Source of the DNA: Micrasema longulum
Lineage: Eukaryota; Arthropoda; Insecta; Trichoptera; Brachycentridae
NCBI GenBank assembly: GCA_022494885.1
Contig: JAGVSM010001716.1
Span: forward strand, 1-64,000
Length of the DNA: 64,000 nt
Direction of reading: 5' to 3'
Both the position numbers and the translations under genes were made by a program. Under the pieces are notes generated by a model. That model ran no database searches. It had not been told where the DNA came from and saw nothing but the letters and a program-made list of their open reading frames with translations. Below are positions 44,201-55,498 of the stretch, piece by piece (the first letter of the stretch is position 1; every line of letters starts with the position of its first letter).

Positions 44201-47200
44201 ATCGTGACCAATGGACAAGCAGAACAGCACTATTTGAGACACGGGGAGACCTATGATGAACATCATCACGCTGAAAAAGTCATTTGGATATATTAATAGT
44301 GATAACAATGATGGATTTATTGGCAAATATAGAATTGTAGGACTGTAGATTTTTTTCAAACGCCAAATAGTTGCAAGCCATTGCAAGTCAAAATTAAACC
44401 AATGGAACATCTGACAAAACTTCAGCACTTTCATTTTGAAACAGTGGAGACTAGAAGAAAATTAAACGACTTCTTGTTTTATTTTATTTGGGAATCCAAC
44501 AGTTCTATATACATATTTATAGGAACAACAGATATATTGCATGAACTGGTTTCCACAAACTGTACAAAGCTAGTAAAGAAATGTAATAGTACATGTAAAA
44601 ATTATAATGTAAAAAAAAGAATGAAAGAATTTTTTTTTTTTTAAATGACCAGAATATGCTTGTCAATGGGGCGGGATTAGGACAGGGATTATTATTATTA
44701 TTAATAAAACAAAAAATACAAAAAATACATTTTATACTCCCAAGAGTTATGAGAAACTCATTTCATGAAGAGAGTGGAAGGGAGGGTTCAAAAATGAAAA
44801 TATTTATTATTATAGTATCAACCAAGCCAGATAATGCATTGTATGTGTCAATTTTAATGCTGACAGAGTGATATTTGTAAACGATGAGCGGTCTGTATAA
44901 TGTAAAAACGATTATCATTCAATTTCGTACAAAGTTTGTATTTGAATAAAGGATAAGAGCAAAGGAATGGATCTACGTTTGAGGCGATGAAGATGTTCTT
45001 GGTGCACAATATTGGGATTTATAGTAAAAACTTTTGACAACAAAGCGCAATGATTCCAAGAATTCTTATCAATGTGATGTAATGTCAACGTTTTGTTTAT
45101 TTTTTTTAAAATCCAAATTCTCTATTTTTATAAATTCAGGTAGAGAGGTACCATAAGGCTGGGATAAGATAAGGATGGGAAACAAAGGTAATCGGCCAGG
45201 AATGATATCAATAAATGCTGGTTAACAACATTTGTGTTTAAATACCTGATATTTAAATATAAGTTATAAATCAATTTTGAAACTATTTAATTTTAAAGTT
45301 TGTGTTGATAAATTTTCTTATTGTACATTGCAAAATACTTATGGAAAAAAGCATTTTTAAGATACATTTTTTTACTTATTGGTATATAAAACAAGTGTAC
45401 AGTCTACATATCCTGGCTGGAACATGTATGGTATTCAATAAGTAATTCTGTAGAGTAAACTAATCCTGCCATGATTTTATGTAGCAATAGTTGGTCTGTA
45501 GAGTAAACTAATCCTGCCATAATTTTATGTAGCAATAGTTGGTCTTCACACACTCTGCAGTACTGTAAAAAAGTGATTACACGGTTGGTGGAGACAGCAA
45601 GAGTCCATACATAAGACAGACCTGTTTTGTATTTTAGGTACTTTATAAATTTATTCTAAATATTTTCTATTTTTGTTATATATATGACGTACTGGAGATT
45701 CCATATCTGAGATATGGAATATCGTATATAAGATTATTAATGGTGAACTAAAAATGTTCTATGCAATAGAGCTTAAGGACTTCTGTAGAGAATTATTATT
45801 CTGAGAATACAACACTGTTTTGGACGCAACACAAACATAAACCGAAGTATTAACAAGTTTGATAGATCTGTAACATTATTTCTTTTAATGGAAAAAGATG
45901 TTACCCCCAATTCCTGACAAGTCCAAGAACATTCTTCCAGATAAGAGCCTTCATGTGATTAAATTTCATCGGTTTTAATCGATCCATACAGCCTGTTTCT
46001 GGTTCGTCTTCAGGAGGAAGAGATTGTACAGTTACTCTGAAAGTAAATAAGTCATTTATTACATAAATATAATATAAAACAACTGATCACAGTTAAGCTT
46101 TGGTATCTGAATGGCTACCACACTTAGTATGTAATAGAATAATCGCATTGGCATTGCAAATTTGTAATAAAATATTTATTCTATTTTATTTTATAAGGTG
46201 ATTTAACAAAGATACATACATAAAAACATACAATTTGAAGTTATTCGTAGATACGATTTCACTAGCATATATGTATATGATTGGAATTAGCAAATGTTAA
46301 TTTAAATTGCTACACATAATGAAAACAAAAAACTTTAAAAAAGTCCAAATCCTGTCTCGAGTTTACAACGCAACACAATTATGATGTTGGTGCATGCAAG
46401 CCATAATTAATATTGAATTAATTATGTTTTATGCATTGAATTACTGTTGATTACTCACGCATCAGGAGTGACAATCGCAACACCCCTACTGCAAGTGGAA
46501 ACATTGTCTCCAAACTCTCCAGAAATTTCTCCTATCTCCGCTTCTTCAATGTCTGCTCCGGGATTCTAAAATCATCACATAAAACTGTTATTTTATCATT
46601 ATAAACAATTTTGTAAAATGAACTTTATCATGACAATTTACCCAGATATATTCCTAGATAAGCATCTTGACAGGGCTCAAAACAGCAAATTATTGAGTTT
46701 TGAGAAGTGTTTTAGAAAAAAAATATGTGTGGTGGTTTAACTTTGCATGGAACATAGCAATAAGACTATATTTGCAGAAACTCATAGTGATAACTGTCAT
46801 CGATAAATTGGAAGCGATATAGTTGGCTTTAATTGCTGTAAGTACAAAATTCTGTTTAGGAATACCTCCATGGGGGGCAATTACAAACGCTATCTTCATC
46901 GGTATCGAGACGGTAAACTTAACTTTTCCACTATCTCTATCTACCTCGCTATGACGAAATCGGCTCTACCGACATGTCAGTATAAGTTTTCAGGAAGATA
47001 AGGCTATCGATAAAAAAAATGAAATGGTAATATTTATTTTTCATAGTTGCAACATTTCTTCCTAAGTGTTGCCAAACGTCATATGAACTACTTTGAATTG
47101 TTAAACTTAACCACTAGATGGTGCTGTCTTTGCTGCAGCCAAATTTACTCTGCACTTAATGACAAATTAAAATTGACCTATTTCTCTTTCGTATGTAAAA

Positions 47201-50200
47201 CAGGCTTCTGAGATAAAAAGCAGCTACCTTAAAACTATTTAAAAGCTTAGTTGAAAATGATTTTGGTCACTTTGAAAGTGGATATAGCGTAGATATGTGT
47301 GTCGTGGGGTACCGGTGCTCTGGTTATATATTGATATACTGGCCCCAAAACTTGGTCAGTAGTGTATCTTCGTAATCGCACGGGAGATAATTCATCTTCA
47401 ACTATAGCGTCAAAGTGAAGGTATGACTTGTATCTTCTGATTATAATCGCCTCTCTTAAAGCCTTAACTGCTATAGTTAATGCTTACAAAAATAATGCAA
47501 ATAAGCAGTTAATAAAATGGTGAATACCTGAATATTGGGCACCTGGATCGTCTCTGTTACCTCCTGAAGTATGCTGGAACGTCTCCTCTTGCCCTGGTTC
47601 TGCAAAACGGACAGCTTGAGGAACACTTGCTCCAGACTCTCAGCATTGTACTTCTCCATCAGTCCGGTCGGTGGCTGTTCGGCCAAGAAGCGACCTCCTC
47701 TCATCAGACCAATCTATAATTACAAACATTTTTGTAGTCTCAAGAAGTAATCTTTAAATTCATCAACAAGTCGGTTCAACAATGTCCTTAGATGAAAGAA
47801 TTTTAGTTTATATTATTTATTATTTTTTAAATAAAGAATTTGCTGAAAAAATCAATCAAAAAGTTGACAAACAAAAAATATAGATGGCAGTCATGCCTCT
47901 TACCACAGTGAAGGTTATAAAATATATAAACATAATCAATTAAGATAACAAGTTTGTGTTTTAAATAAAATAAAAAATAAATTCACACGCCTAACAAATC
48001 AATGTTGCTAAAGCAAATTGAACAGAGCATCAAAATTATCAATCTTGCACTTTACAAATTTGTGTTTTAGGCCACTGATCATAGAATTAAGAATAGTCCA
48101 GACGAAGCGTAGAATCATATTTGAATACATCAGACTGTGTCCAAAAAACCCTCCACTTTGCCACACTTTCGCCGCGCGCATGCGTGAAGACGCCACGTAA
48201 TGTTGCCAGATCGCAAAAAATATCATCATGACACAAATGTAAGATGATTATATTTTTAGAAAAAAGTAATTCATGAATTTCTTTAAAATTTTATTGTACA
48301 CGCAAAAACATTGATTGACACAAAAGTGTAGATAAATAAAGGGTCATTTAATAAGAATATAATTTAATTAACGAACCTTGAACTTAAACTAAAATTTATT
48401 TTACATAAAACGGATATTTTTATGTCATGTTAAATAAAATTTCATGTTTTAAAGATGATGTCGGTCAAATGTCCACCACGGCGCCTTTTAATCTAATAGC
48501 TCCAATTTTCATTAGTTTTCTCACTAGATGAGCAAAGTGGCGTAAAAAAGTTGACTACCCTGGCAACACTAACAAAATGTCCATTTTGTTTTCTTTGACA
48601 ATCTGACAAGTGGAAAAATAATAAAATTTTTGAGTAATGCATTTGCTGCTTACACATGCATTTACTACTTGCACATGAAATGTGATCCCATCCTGTTTCT
48701 TGTTGATCCCAGCAGCACTTCTACACTTTAAAACGACACAACACGACATAGCTGAATTCAAATCGGGAGTTGCATACTGAGCAACGTCTACAAAGAAACT
48801 TATGGGTCAAAACTTAAAACTACTCGTTTAAGAGTAGTTGAGTCGCCTTCTGTTTGATGCGCGTATGCGATTTCTGAACTATTTTGAATTCTATGGGTAT
48901 ATATTATGTATGAGTCTTTTACCATATTTAAAAATAAATTTACAAAATACATATTCATCAAAATTGTCTGCCACCATGTATTCTAAATGGAATTCAAAAG
49001 TATATTTAAAATATGTTAAATACCAAGCAAGAACAATCGATAACATTATTCACAACATGGTGACATATAGTGTAACAACACCTACTGTGCGTCTTGAAAG
49101 CGATATTATTTATTTATTTATTTATTCACACTCTTTATCAAAATACAATTCCATATTCACTTATTCCATATTCACTTATTTATTATGATATTTAGAATAA
49201 TAAGCTCACCATATGCGCCTGTCTTGTTTCATCGATGTAATGCGTAGTGATGATGACCGTTTGTCTTCCTGTCTTTGTGATTTCTACCAAGTGATCCCAG
49301 ATACTGAAATTATAGTTGAAGTTGCATTAGACAAATTTCTGTGGCCTCACAGCATTAGTCATAAGTTCGTAAAATAGACAGCTGAACTCCATAAGCGGAG
49401 TATTATTATATAAGTATTATTAATCAGATTTACCTCTGTCGGAGAACTGGATCGACTCCTACTGTTGGTTCATCTAAAATCAGTAACTCCGGCTCGTGCA
49501 AGAGGGCGGATGCCAAAGATACACGTCTTTGTTGTCCTCCAGACAGATTTTTCACCATTCTGAATTTGAAAAAAAAAAATCGTAATAAACAAACAATAAT
49601 CCATTCAAAGTTGATCAATTAATCTTGGAGTGAACTCTATAAACTATTAAAATGTAATCACTATCACTATACCTACATAATTCTTTGAAGCCTTTAGTAT
49701 TTTAATTTATCAATTGTTATTTTAACGTGTAAACTCAATGAAAAAAACAATCTAGTAGAAGGACAATCAGTGATATGATGATTTTATATAAAAAAATTAA
49801 TGACTGGTTGGACGTCCTTGATTAAATCAACCTCATGTTTCTAAAACTTATACACAACAAACAGGCAGCTTTATTTTATATGAAAAAATCTAGTACTAAT
49901 TATTATAATCACTTGCCTATTCAGAGACTACATAAACTTGGCAATGAATAAAGCTTTATTGATATTTTTTTCTGTTCAATATTTAAATTTGTTGAAAGTC
50001 TTTTATTAATGGTAGAATAACTTTATGGGTCAATTAGCCATTTTGTCTTCAAATCCTATTGTTGTTTCCGTGGTTTTATTTATATAATTAAGTTTTCATT
50101 TGTGTTTTAGTGTTTGTTTATTTTGTACAAATGTAGAGTTTTTCATTTTGCAGTGAATAAATCTACTCATATATGAAACGTAAAAGCCCGCTAGGTCGTT

Positions 50201-53200
50201 TAAAACAAATTGATAAGTAGCACGTCATATTTAAAAATTGCCTTAGAAACTATTTTTGTATGTCTGATTTATATAAATATACTAATTATTATTTTTTTGG
50301 TTTCAAGTTTTATGTGTTGACATCTTAGAGTAATAACACATTACTGGTAATAGAGTCGCCCATATGGACAAAAACCATTCTATGATTTTCAAGCACAAAC
50401 TCAGCTACAGCTCCCAGCAATACAGTTATAACTAGTTGTTTAAGTTTTTTTACATTTATCTAAATAATTACATTACATTACAACTAAAAGCCAAACCAAA
50501 AATTTGGAATGCTTTTGTTCAATGCAATAGAGCCAAAGAGCTTCTTTAGTGAATTATTACTCCGAGGTTGACATACTGTTGAGTGAAAAAATAAAACCTT
50601 CTGGCATTTGGTCCTTTTTAACACTATCTAAGGGATTTCAGTATGTGCCTTATTAAATTCTTTGCAGTTGTAATAATTTTATTACAAAAATATACAAAAT
50701 CTTACCAAGAACATTTTAAAATCTATTTGACATACCTATTCTTAACGTAGGTTTTATTTTCAATAGTAATCTTGTTTGGGTGATCCCGTACATAATGGAT
50801 TCATTATGACATTACGATACATATCGATAACAGGACAGTGAAATTCTACGCACTGGTTTTATTTTGCTTTGACTGATTGCAACAATTTTAAGCCAGTGAG
50901 TTTGCTGTTTATTGTAGGAGTATATTGTTAACCTGCTGGATGTAGGAAGCTGAAGTAAGTTCATTAAGAAGTCCAGTTTGACATCCACCTCTTGTGTGGT
51001 CATCCCAGCAATCCACCCAAAATAGATCATTGTTTCCCTGATGCTGAAGTCTCCAAATAGCGCATTTTCCTGCAATAAATAATTTATAACATTTTATTAT
51101 TTAGTTGTACACTTGTTTAAAATTTATATAAATATAAGGGTGAGTATACTGCCTTAGCGCAAATTTTTCCTACCTACACAAATCATTCAAGTTGAGATAT
51201 TAGGTGGACAAATTGGTTGTTGTCGTACAAGAAAAACATTCGAAGGAGCTCTCAGTAATCTAATAGCCATGACAATATCTTTGTGCAGAAAAGAGATAAT
51301 TCACATGTATGCAAATAATGTATTTGTTTTATTGAATCGAGGCAGAGGGAAGTGAGTTCTTCACTAACTGGGATACAATTAATCGGACATGATCAATTCA
51401 CTGAAATGATTACGAAACATTTTAAAAGCTTTGAAATTCTTTTTGGAAGCCACCATATTTTTATATCCAACAGGACCTATAAAAGGAACACGGATAGTAG
51501 GTAGAAGCTACATTTGGCATTCCAAGAAAGAAACTGATAGAAGGCATAAGTCTACAAGATGTGTTTAAAATATTGATTATTATATCCACAAACAGCAGGT
51601 TGCGGAACCAACAATATAAAAAACAAATAAAAATATTTAACACTGCCCTTGCTGAGCTAAAAAAAAACCAGATGTGTTCCAGAGCTGTGTAATCAATACA
51701 CATGCAAAAAGGAGGAATTTTAAATCTGCAAAATGGAATATTCATGGGCAATTGCTTCAGTCAACTATATTTGAAGTCAAAAGTGATAATATTTTTAATA
51801 TAGCCGTTAAAAACATGAAAAAACCATTTGCCAATGCTCATAGCGCAGCGCAGGCAGATGGATCTCCCTCAGCAGAGCTCTGCTAGAAACTGTGAGCAAC
51901 TGGCGTTCTATGGCAGTAAGATTGTCTCTCTTGCTCGCAAATATACCTGTAATATCACGATCGAAATGTAAAGAATATGTGAGACAATATTATATTTGGT
52001 ATCCTTTTATTTCTTACGCGGTGATTTGCGACACATTGGTAAACTTTTGATTGTATAAGTGATTCATCTAAAAATGTTGATAAAATGCCTTTTCTATGCC
52101 CAATGTTTAATCGATACGTAAATTCATAGCAAAGATATAAACTGTAAAGATATTACCAAAAATATTAACCCAGTATTTATTATTATGTTTACAGGGATAT
52201 AAAAGTTATTAGATGCAATGTGGATTGGCTACAAATCACCGGGAAGAGAGAGTTAATTTTACCATGACTTGATAAAAACAGGGTAGTAATCATCAGGGAT
52301 AATCCAAGGAGACTTCAGCCTTTTCAAAAAAAAGAGAAAAAAGAAAGGTTACTTTTCCTCAAGGGGAAGATTCCCATTGCAATTGCCAAGCATCAAGGCA
52401 TTTAAAAACAATATATATATAGTCCAATAAAAAAACTCCTTTGGTAGTATGTAGACGGATGCCACTAATCACATAGGACTATTTGAGTTTTAAGTGGGAA
52501 TTTTCGGATTATCACTGGATCTTCAGATCCAAAGGGAACAAGTTAGTTAGAACTGGCAGTGCTTCTGTCAAACATGTGAAATGAGTAAATATTAAATTTG
52601 AAGAAGATTGATGAAAATAAGTAGATTATTTTACTTGTGGCATGTAGCCAATTCTAGGCCCCGGTACGCCACTTCCCCTGGAGCCTGGTTTGCCTCCCAG
52701 CACCCAGATTTCTCCAGAGTCCAGCCTTCTCCTGCCCACGATGCAGGAGAGGAGAGTTGTTTTACCACACCCGGAAGCTCCGAGGAGGCCATATCTAAGG
52801 ACAAATAAAAATAATAGTAGTTTATTGAATTCCAAATCAAAAGCAATATTACCCACAAACTTGTTAATCATGTTGTAATTTATATGTACCTATACATGTC
52901 TTATTTTATTTTATAATACTTTTAAAAATTATTTATCATACTATTGACACTATTTTGGCCACTTACATTTCAATTTTACAAAAACTACAACCCCACCAAG
53001 GTACATTCTGTGGTATCGAGGTTCCCCAGGTAGCATATTTTTTCAATAACTTTTTTGTTAATAATCATATTGATTTCATTTTTTGCACAATCTAACCCCA
53101 TAGTGTTGAGAATGTATCAAAATAATTGAAATATTTTTCTGCGGAATTCTTTCGCACATATACTTTTTGCTATTTGATATTTACTTAAAAACGGGATTTT

Positions 53201-54405
53201 GAGATTTACATTTTACATGCATTCCCCTACCCAACTCCCCGCCATTCCATCCCACTAAAACGTAGCGAGACCATAGATCAGTGTTGTTCAACTTGTCACA
53301 GAGAGAGTAGGGCGATTCCAAATAGCATCCTATTGCAACAGTATTTTATGAAAAAATGTATGCATATCGCCGAAAACTCGAAATATTATAAAACATTTTT
53401 ATAAATACTTCCGGAACACCAATAATGACAAAAAAAAATTTAAGTCGTTTTTATTTTTAGCTGCGGTATTCCTGGTACCTCAGAAATATGCGTATTTTTT
53501 TCACCTTATTTTTAAAATTTTAAAATTTATTTATTTATCAAAAACATACAAAAACTAAAATACAAATTAGCAAGTCCTACTGAACTGCATAAAATGCAGT
53601 TTGTCAGCAGGTGCTTATAATTAAGTTCTCATATATCTAAATAATCTTATCTCTTAAATTCTATAACACATAAAAACTCTTATTACTATGGAAAAAAAAT
53701 AATAAAACATGTGTTCCCATATGCAAAATATGTTACAAGTAGAAAAATAAAAATTTGTCCAAATAAAAAAGAAAAACACAAAAAAAATCAGTATAAAAAA
53801 CCACGTTCTAAAAGCCAGGTTTTCAGCAGACGTCTTTCTCTCGAGTCTGATAAGTCTTTTGTTTTTTTTGGATTTAATGGGAGCATATTGTACGTTTTTG
53901 GTATGTTGTACCTTAGTGTTTATTTTACCGTATTTATTATTGAATTTAGGGAGAGCTAGTCCATCTACACTAGTGAACCCAGTATTATATACATGCTCCA
54001 ATTTATTTCTATATTCAGGTAAAGACGCATACTAGAAACTCCTTAGAAAGGTTAAATGCTCTATTGTGCACGTTTTTTACACGTTTTTTGGCCATTGGTA
54101 GTTGCTCTGTAATGGACATGTAAATTTTAAACAAATAAAAATAAATAAAGTAAGCTAAGGCACTTATTCTTTTAAGTCTATGTGTCCCAAATTAACAACT
54201 TACATGCATCCCTTCGACACAGTCATGTTGAGTCCATCAAGAATGACGTTGGGGTTTTTCTTGGAACCATATTGCTTGTGGGCTCGCCTCACGCAGACTG
54301 CTTGTTGTCTCCTGATGGCCATCGTCGACTTCTGAGTCTTCAGGATGGGTCTCTCGCCCAACACCGGCATCTCTGTGCTTGACATTTTGGCAACACTACT
54401 TCTAC
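38222..54405 (-). CDS. ABC half-transporter, ABCH/ABCG-like (15 exons, complete)
   Basis: Exons in transcript order: 54405-54204 (ATG at 54385), 52794-52635, 51069-50933, 49559-49434, 49303-49210, 47713-47528, 46565-46459, 46036-45905, 44270-44054, 42915-42738, 42316-42201, 40881-40811, 40487-40390, 39436-39269, 38523-38222. They sum to 2,274 coding nt (757 aa plus stop), with every intron GT-AG and in phase. ATPase motifs: Walker [10 protein letters not shown] (residues 66-74), Q-loop GYMPQ (110-114), signature LSGGQQ (165-170), Walker B LLILDEP (185-191), H-loop H223. The membrane half follows: a segment starting at about 376, a Cys-rich extracellular loop, then about five hydrophobic segments from about 563 to the end, with [14 protein letters not shown] after the second. 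NBD-TMD order, one NBD and this motif set match insect ABCH proteins (relatives of Drosophila CG9990/CG11147/CG33970), often labelled ABCG23-like in databases. Such half-transporters dimerise; cuticular lipid export is reported for the subfamily, but the substrate here is unknown. The frame is open upstream of the ATG to the acceptor at 54405, so an extra 5' coding exon is possible. Confidence 0.93.
38589..38775 (+). mobile_element. SINE family S2 (ABC intron 14)
   Basis: GGGTTGTGGTCCTGTGGCTA, CCGTGGTTCGAATCCCAC (B box), CCATTTTCTAATAGTGAGTT and GTTGAAAATGGCC, then an A run. It starts about 65 bp upstream, on the gene's strand, of the ABC last exon. Aligns with 7536-7722. Confidence 0.7.
39889..40165 (+). 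pseudogene. hAT transposase C-terminal relic (ZBED/SCAND3-like), ABC intron 13
   Basis: Plus frame: [46 protein letters not shown], a TGA, then [13 protein letters not shown] and [15 protein letters not shown]......A...L.F...YLCE.GFSAL..IKTKYR is the dimerisation end of hAT transposases of the ZBED5/FAM200 type. The nonsense codon, and a frameshift near TLGTPK, show it is dead. Opposite strand to the host gene. Confidence 0.75.
40610..40800. other. GC-richer patch in ABC intron 12, unassigned
   Basis: GGGAGGCCACCCTCCCAGGC and GTAACCCGGAAGATAGGAGC stand out in AT-rich DNA, followed by two ATGAGATAAA units. Perhaps a truncated LINE with a short tandem tail; no recognisable protein. Confidence 0.3.
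40885..42195. other. ABC intron 11, unassigned
   Basis: A GC-richer patch near 41185-41260 (CTCCCGGCTTCCAGAACC) is unassigned. The rest is AT-rich with no exon or TIR. Confidence 0.35.
42366..42515 (+). mobile_element. Foldback element, copy L (left half, deleted), ABC intron 10
   Basis: TTAAT then CAACAATTTTTATAG, TATCCAAATGTTTGTAAAC, GTTGCAACAAAGAGG and GAAAGTCTAGGCATCTAC, jumping to AAAAGTCAACAGATGGAAGA. Antisense-neutral palindromic family; a deleted copy. Confidence 0.65.
42920..44050. other. ABC intron 9, unassigned
   Basis: A minus frame at 43334-43561 has a less AT-biased codon set ([16 protein letters not shown]) but no family I know. It is probably a retroelement or processed relic. 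Confidence 0.3.
45450..45545. repeat. 48-bp tandem duplication
   Basis: Two adjacent 48-bp units starting GTAGAGTAAACTAATCCTGC and ending TAGTTGGTCT, differing by one base (ATGATTTTAT against ATAATTTTAT). Confidence 0.95.
45698..45720. repeat. Perfect 10-bp hairpin
   Basis: ATTCCATATC, loop TGA, GATATGGAAT. Inside ABC intron 8, no known role. Confidence 0.8.
46570..47520. other. ABC intron 6, unassigned
   Basis: Contains CCACTAGATGGTGCTG at 47111-47126, a CTCF-like core, near GTGTTGCCAAACGTC. A GC-richer patch at 47290-47400 is unassigned. A LINE-like box at 46335-46410 (GTTGGTGCATGCAAGCC, in the previous intron) matches 2680-2695. Confidence 0.35.
47720..49205. other. ABC intron 5 with a CpG-richer patch
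   Basis: 48125-48215 (CACTTTCGCCGCGCGCATGC, then GCCACGTAATGTTGCCAGAT) and 48520-48610 (TGGCGTAAAAAAGTTGAC, CCCTGGCAACACTAAC, TTTGACAATCTGACAAG) resemble the upstream motifs of the genes here. They might be an internal promoter or a repeat. No exon-like frame is attached. Confidence 0.35.
49565..50930. other. ABC intron 3 with LINE debris
   Basis: About 49870-49960 (+) reads like [19 protein letters not shown], the end of the LINE family seen at 14978 and 17855. 50490-50590 matches 45740-45830. The rest is AT-rich. Confidence 0.4.
51075..52630. other. ABC intron 2, unassigned
   Basis: 51230-51990 has longer-than-usual plus-strand pieces with several stops ([20 protein letters not shown], later [15 protein letters not shown]), suggesting a decayed transposon protein I cannot name. 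CGTAAAGAATATGTGAGAC follows. The rest is AT-rich. Confidence 0.3.
52800..54200. other. ABC intron 1, with a LINE 3' end
   Basis: 53525-53625 on the minus strand is a LINE-like 3' end (GCTGACAAACTGCATTTTAT, then GATAAATAAATAAATTTTA). The adjoining minus frame (53720-54000) is basic and AT-biased, with no recognised domain. 53010-53500 is unassigned. Confidence 0.35.
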
Positions 54406-54409
54406 CTGT

Positions 54410-55045
54410 AAAAAAGAAACATGACATAAAATACCCCATTAAGCTACGAGAGAGATACATGATACATTTTTCGTTTTTCAAAAAAACGTGTCCGATATCA
54501 GAAAAAGACAACTAACTGTACGTCGGACTAATTTTGACTTTAGATTTTAGACAAAATCGACGTTTCACTGTCCTGTTTTTCGCATCTTAAAACTGAACTG
54601 ACTGTTTTTTTATGAAAAATAATCAGATTCTCTTTTTTGGGTTTTTGGATGGTCTTAGCTCCCATAAGAAACTATTTATCAAAAAAGTAAAACCACGGGG
54701 ACACTCCAATAGTAAATATTTATGGTAAAAATTCGTTGTTTTAAGCTTTATACTCGTATAATCCAGAGAGAAATATGAAAATAATTACGTTTGTAGGAAT
54801 GCCACAGAATTTTAGTTTAATTCGATTTATTTATTTTTTCAAATAATGAATAAAAGTTGTACATACTCGTATATGTATTTCAACTGAGCTGATGAAATTA
54901 TTGAGGAATGTGAAAAACTGCGTCTTTTATTTATGACCTTATTTTCCATAAAGTTTTCTTTTTTCTAGGTTTCCACGGCCTTTCAAATACGTTAAATTAA
55001 TACAAAGTGTTTTAAAGTTAAAATAAAAATAAATATACAAATTAC
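54410..55045. other. Upstream of the ABC start exon: dispersed repeat, no promoter seen
   Basis: 54540-54800 shares GACACTCCAATAGTAAATAT and TATAATCCAG-like boxes with 8160-8515, and the ATCGACGTTTCAC/CGCATCTTAAAACTGA box with 19480-19550. The ABC promoter or a 5' UTR exon is not evident here. Confidence 0.4.
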
Positions 55046-55047
55046 AA

Positions 55048-55160
55048 CAGAGATGGATAACGTTTTGGAGAAGGGAATAGGCAAGTCTAGGCATTTCCAG
55101 GGCTTATTACCTGTCGTTGGCTGGTTTAGGTGGCCACTTTACACACTATGTAACATTCAT
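55048..55160 (+). mobile_element. Foldback element, copy M (fragment)
   Basis: ACAACAGAGATGGATAACG, GAGAAGGGAATAGGCAAGTC, GTCGTTGGCTGGTTTAGGTG and GCCACTTTACACACTATG, then non-family sequence. Confidence 0.65.
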
Positions 55161-55495
55161 CATATTTCGTTCCATATATACATAAGTTTCCGGCATTGTT
55201 TGCCGACTCGGTTGACCTAAAACGAAGATTGAGTATCTGTTATTTTTCTGCAATATTGGCTCATTCCTGGACTAGCGCTGAAGTCTCCTTAAAGCCTCTA
55301 TGTTAACGACGGTTATTGTACCGTTTAAACAAACTGGTAACAAACGCGAGTTGACGATCCGTTTATTTTAACCAAGAAGCCTTTGTTAAAAATATAAATA
55401 CAGTGGAAAATATCAGTTTCAAATTGAGAAGAGAGTAAATTACACATCCTTAATATAGACTAGAAAGAAAAATAAACTAATATAACGTTAACAAA
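55160..55495. other. Unassigned sequence between foldback copies
   Basis: Slightly GC-richer around 55180-55380 (GCCGACTCGGTTGACC, GTTGACGATCCG). It may be an insertion separating copies M and N. No ORF. Confidence 0.3.
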
Positions 55496-55498
55496 TTA

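Larger units (their letters stand above)
44275..45900. other. ABC intron 8 with LINE debris and a tandem duplication
   Basis: 45440-45860 reads on the minus strand like a decayed LINE tail ([20 protein letters not shown]). 45740-45830 resembles 50490-50590 (TGCAATAGAGC, GAATTATTA, CACTGTT). A 48-bp tandem duplication lies at 45450-45545. Confidence 0.45.

Noticed and set aside
48018..48229. A nested gene in ABC intron 5 (60- and 73-aa ORFs around a CpG-richer patch)
   Set aside because: No continuing frame, splice partner or recognisable protein; kept only as a possible regulatory patch.
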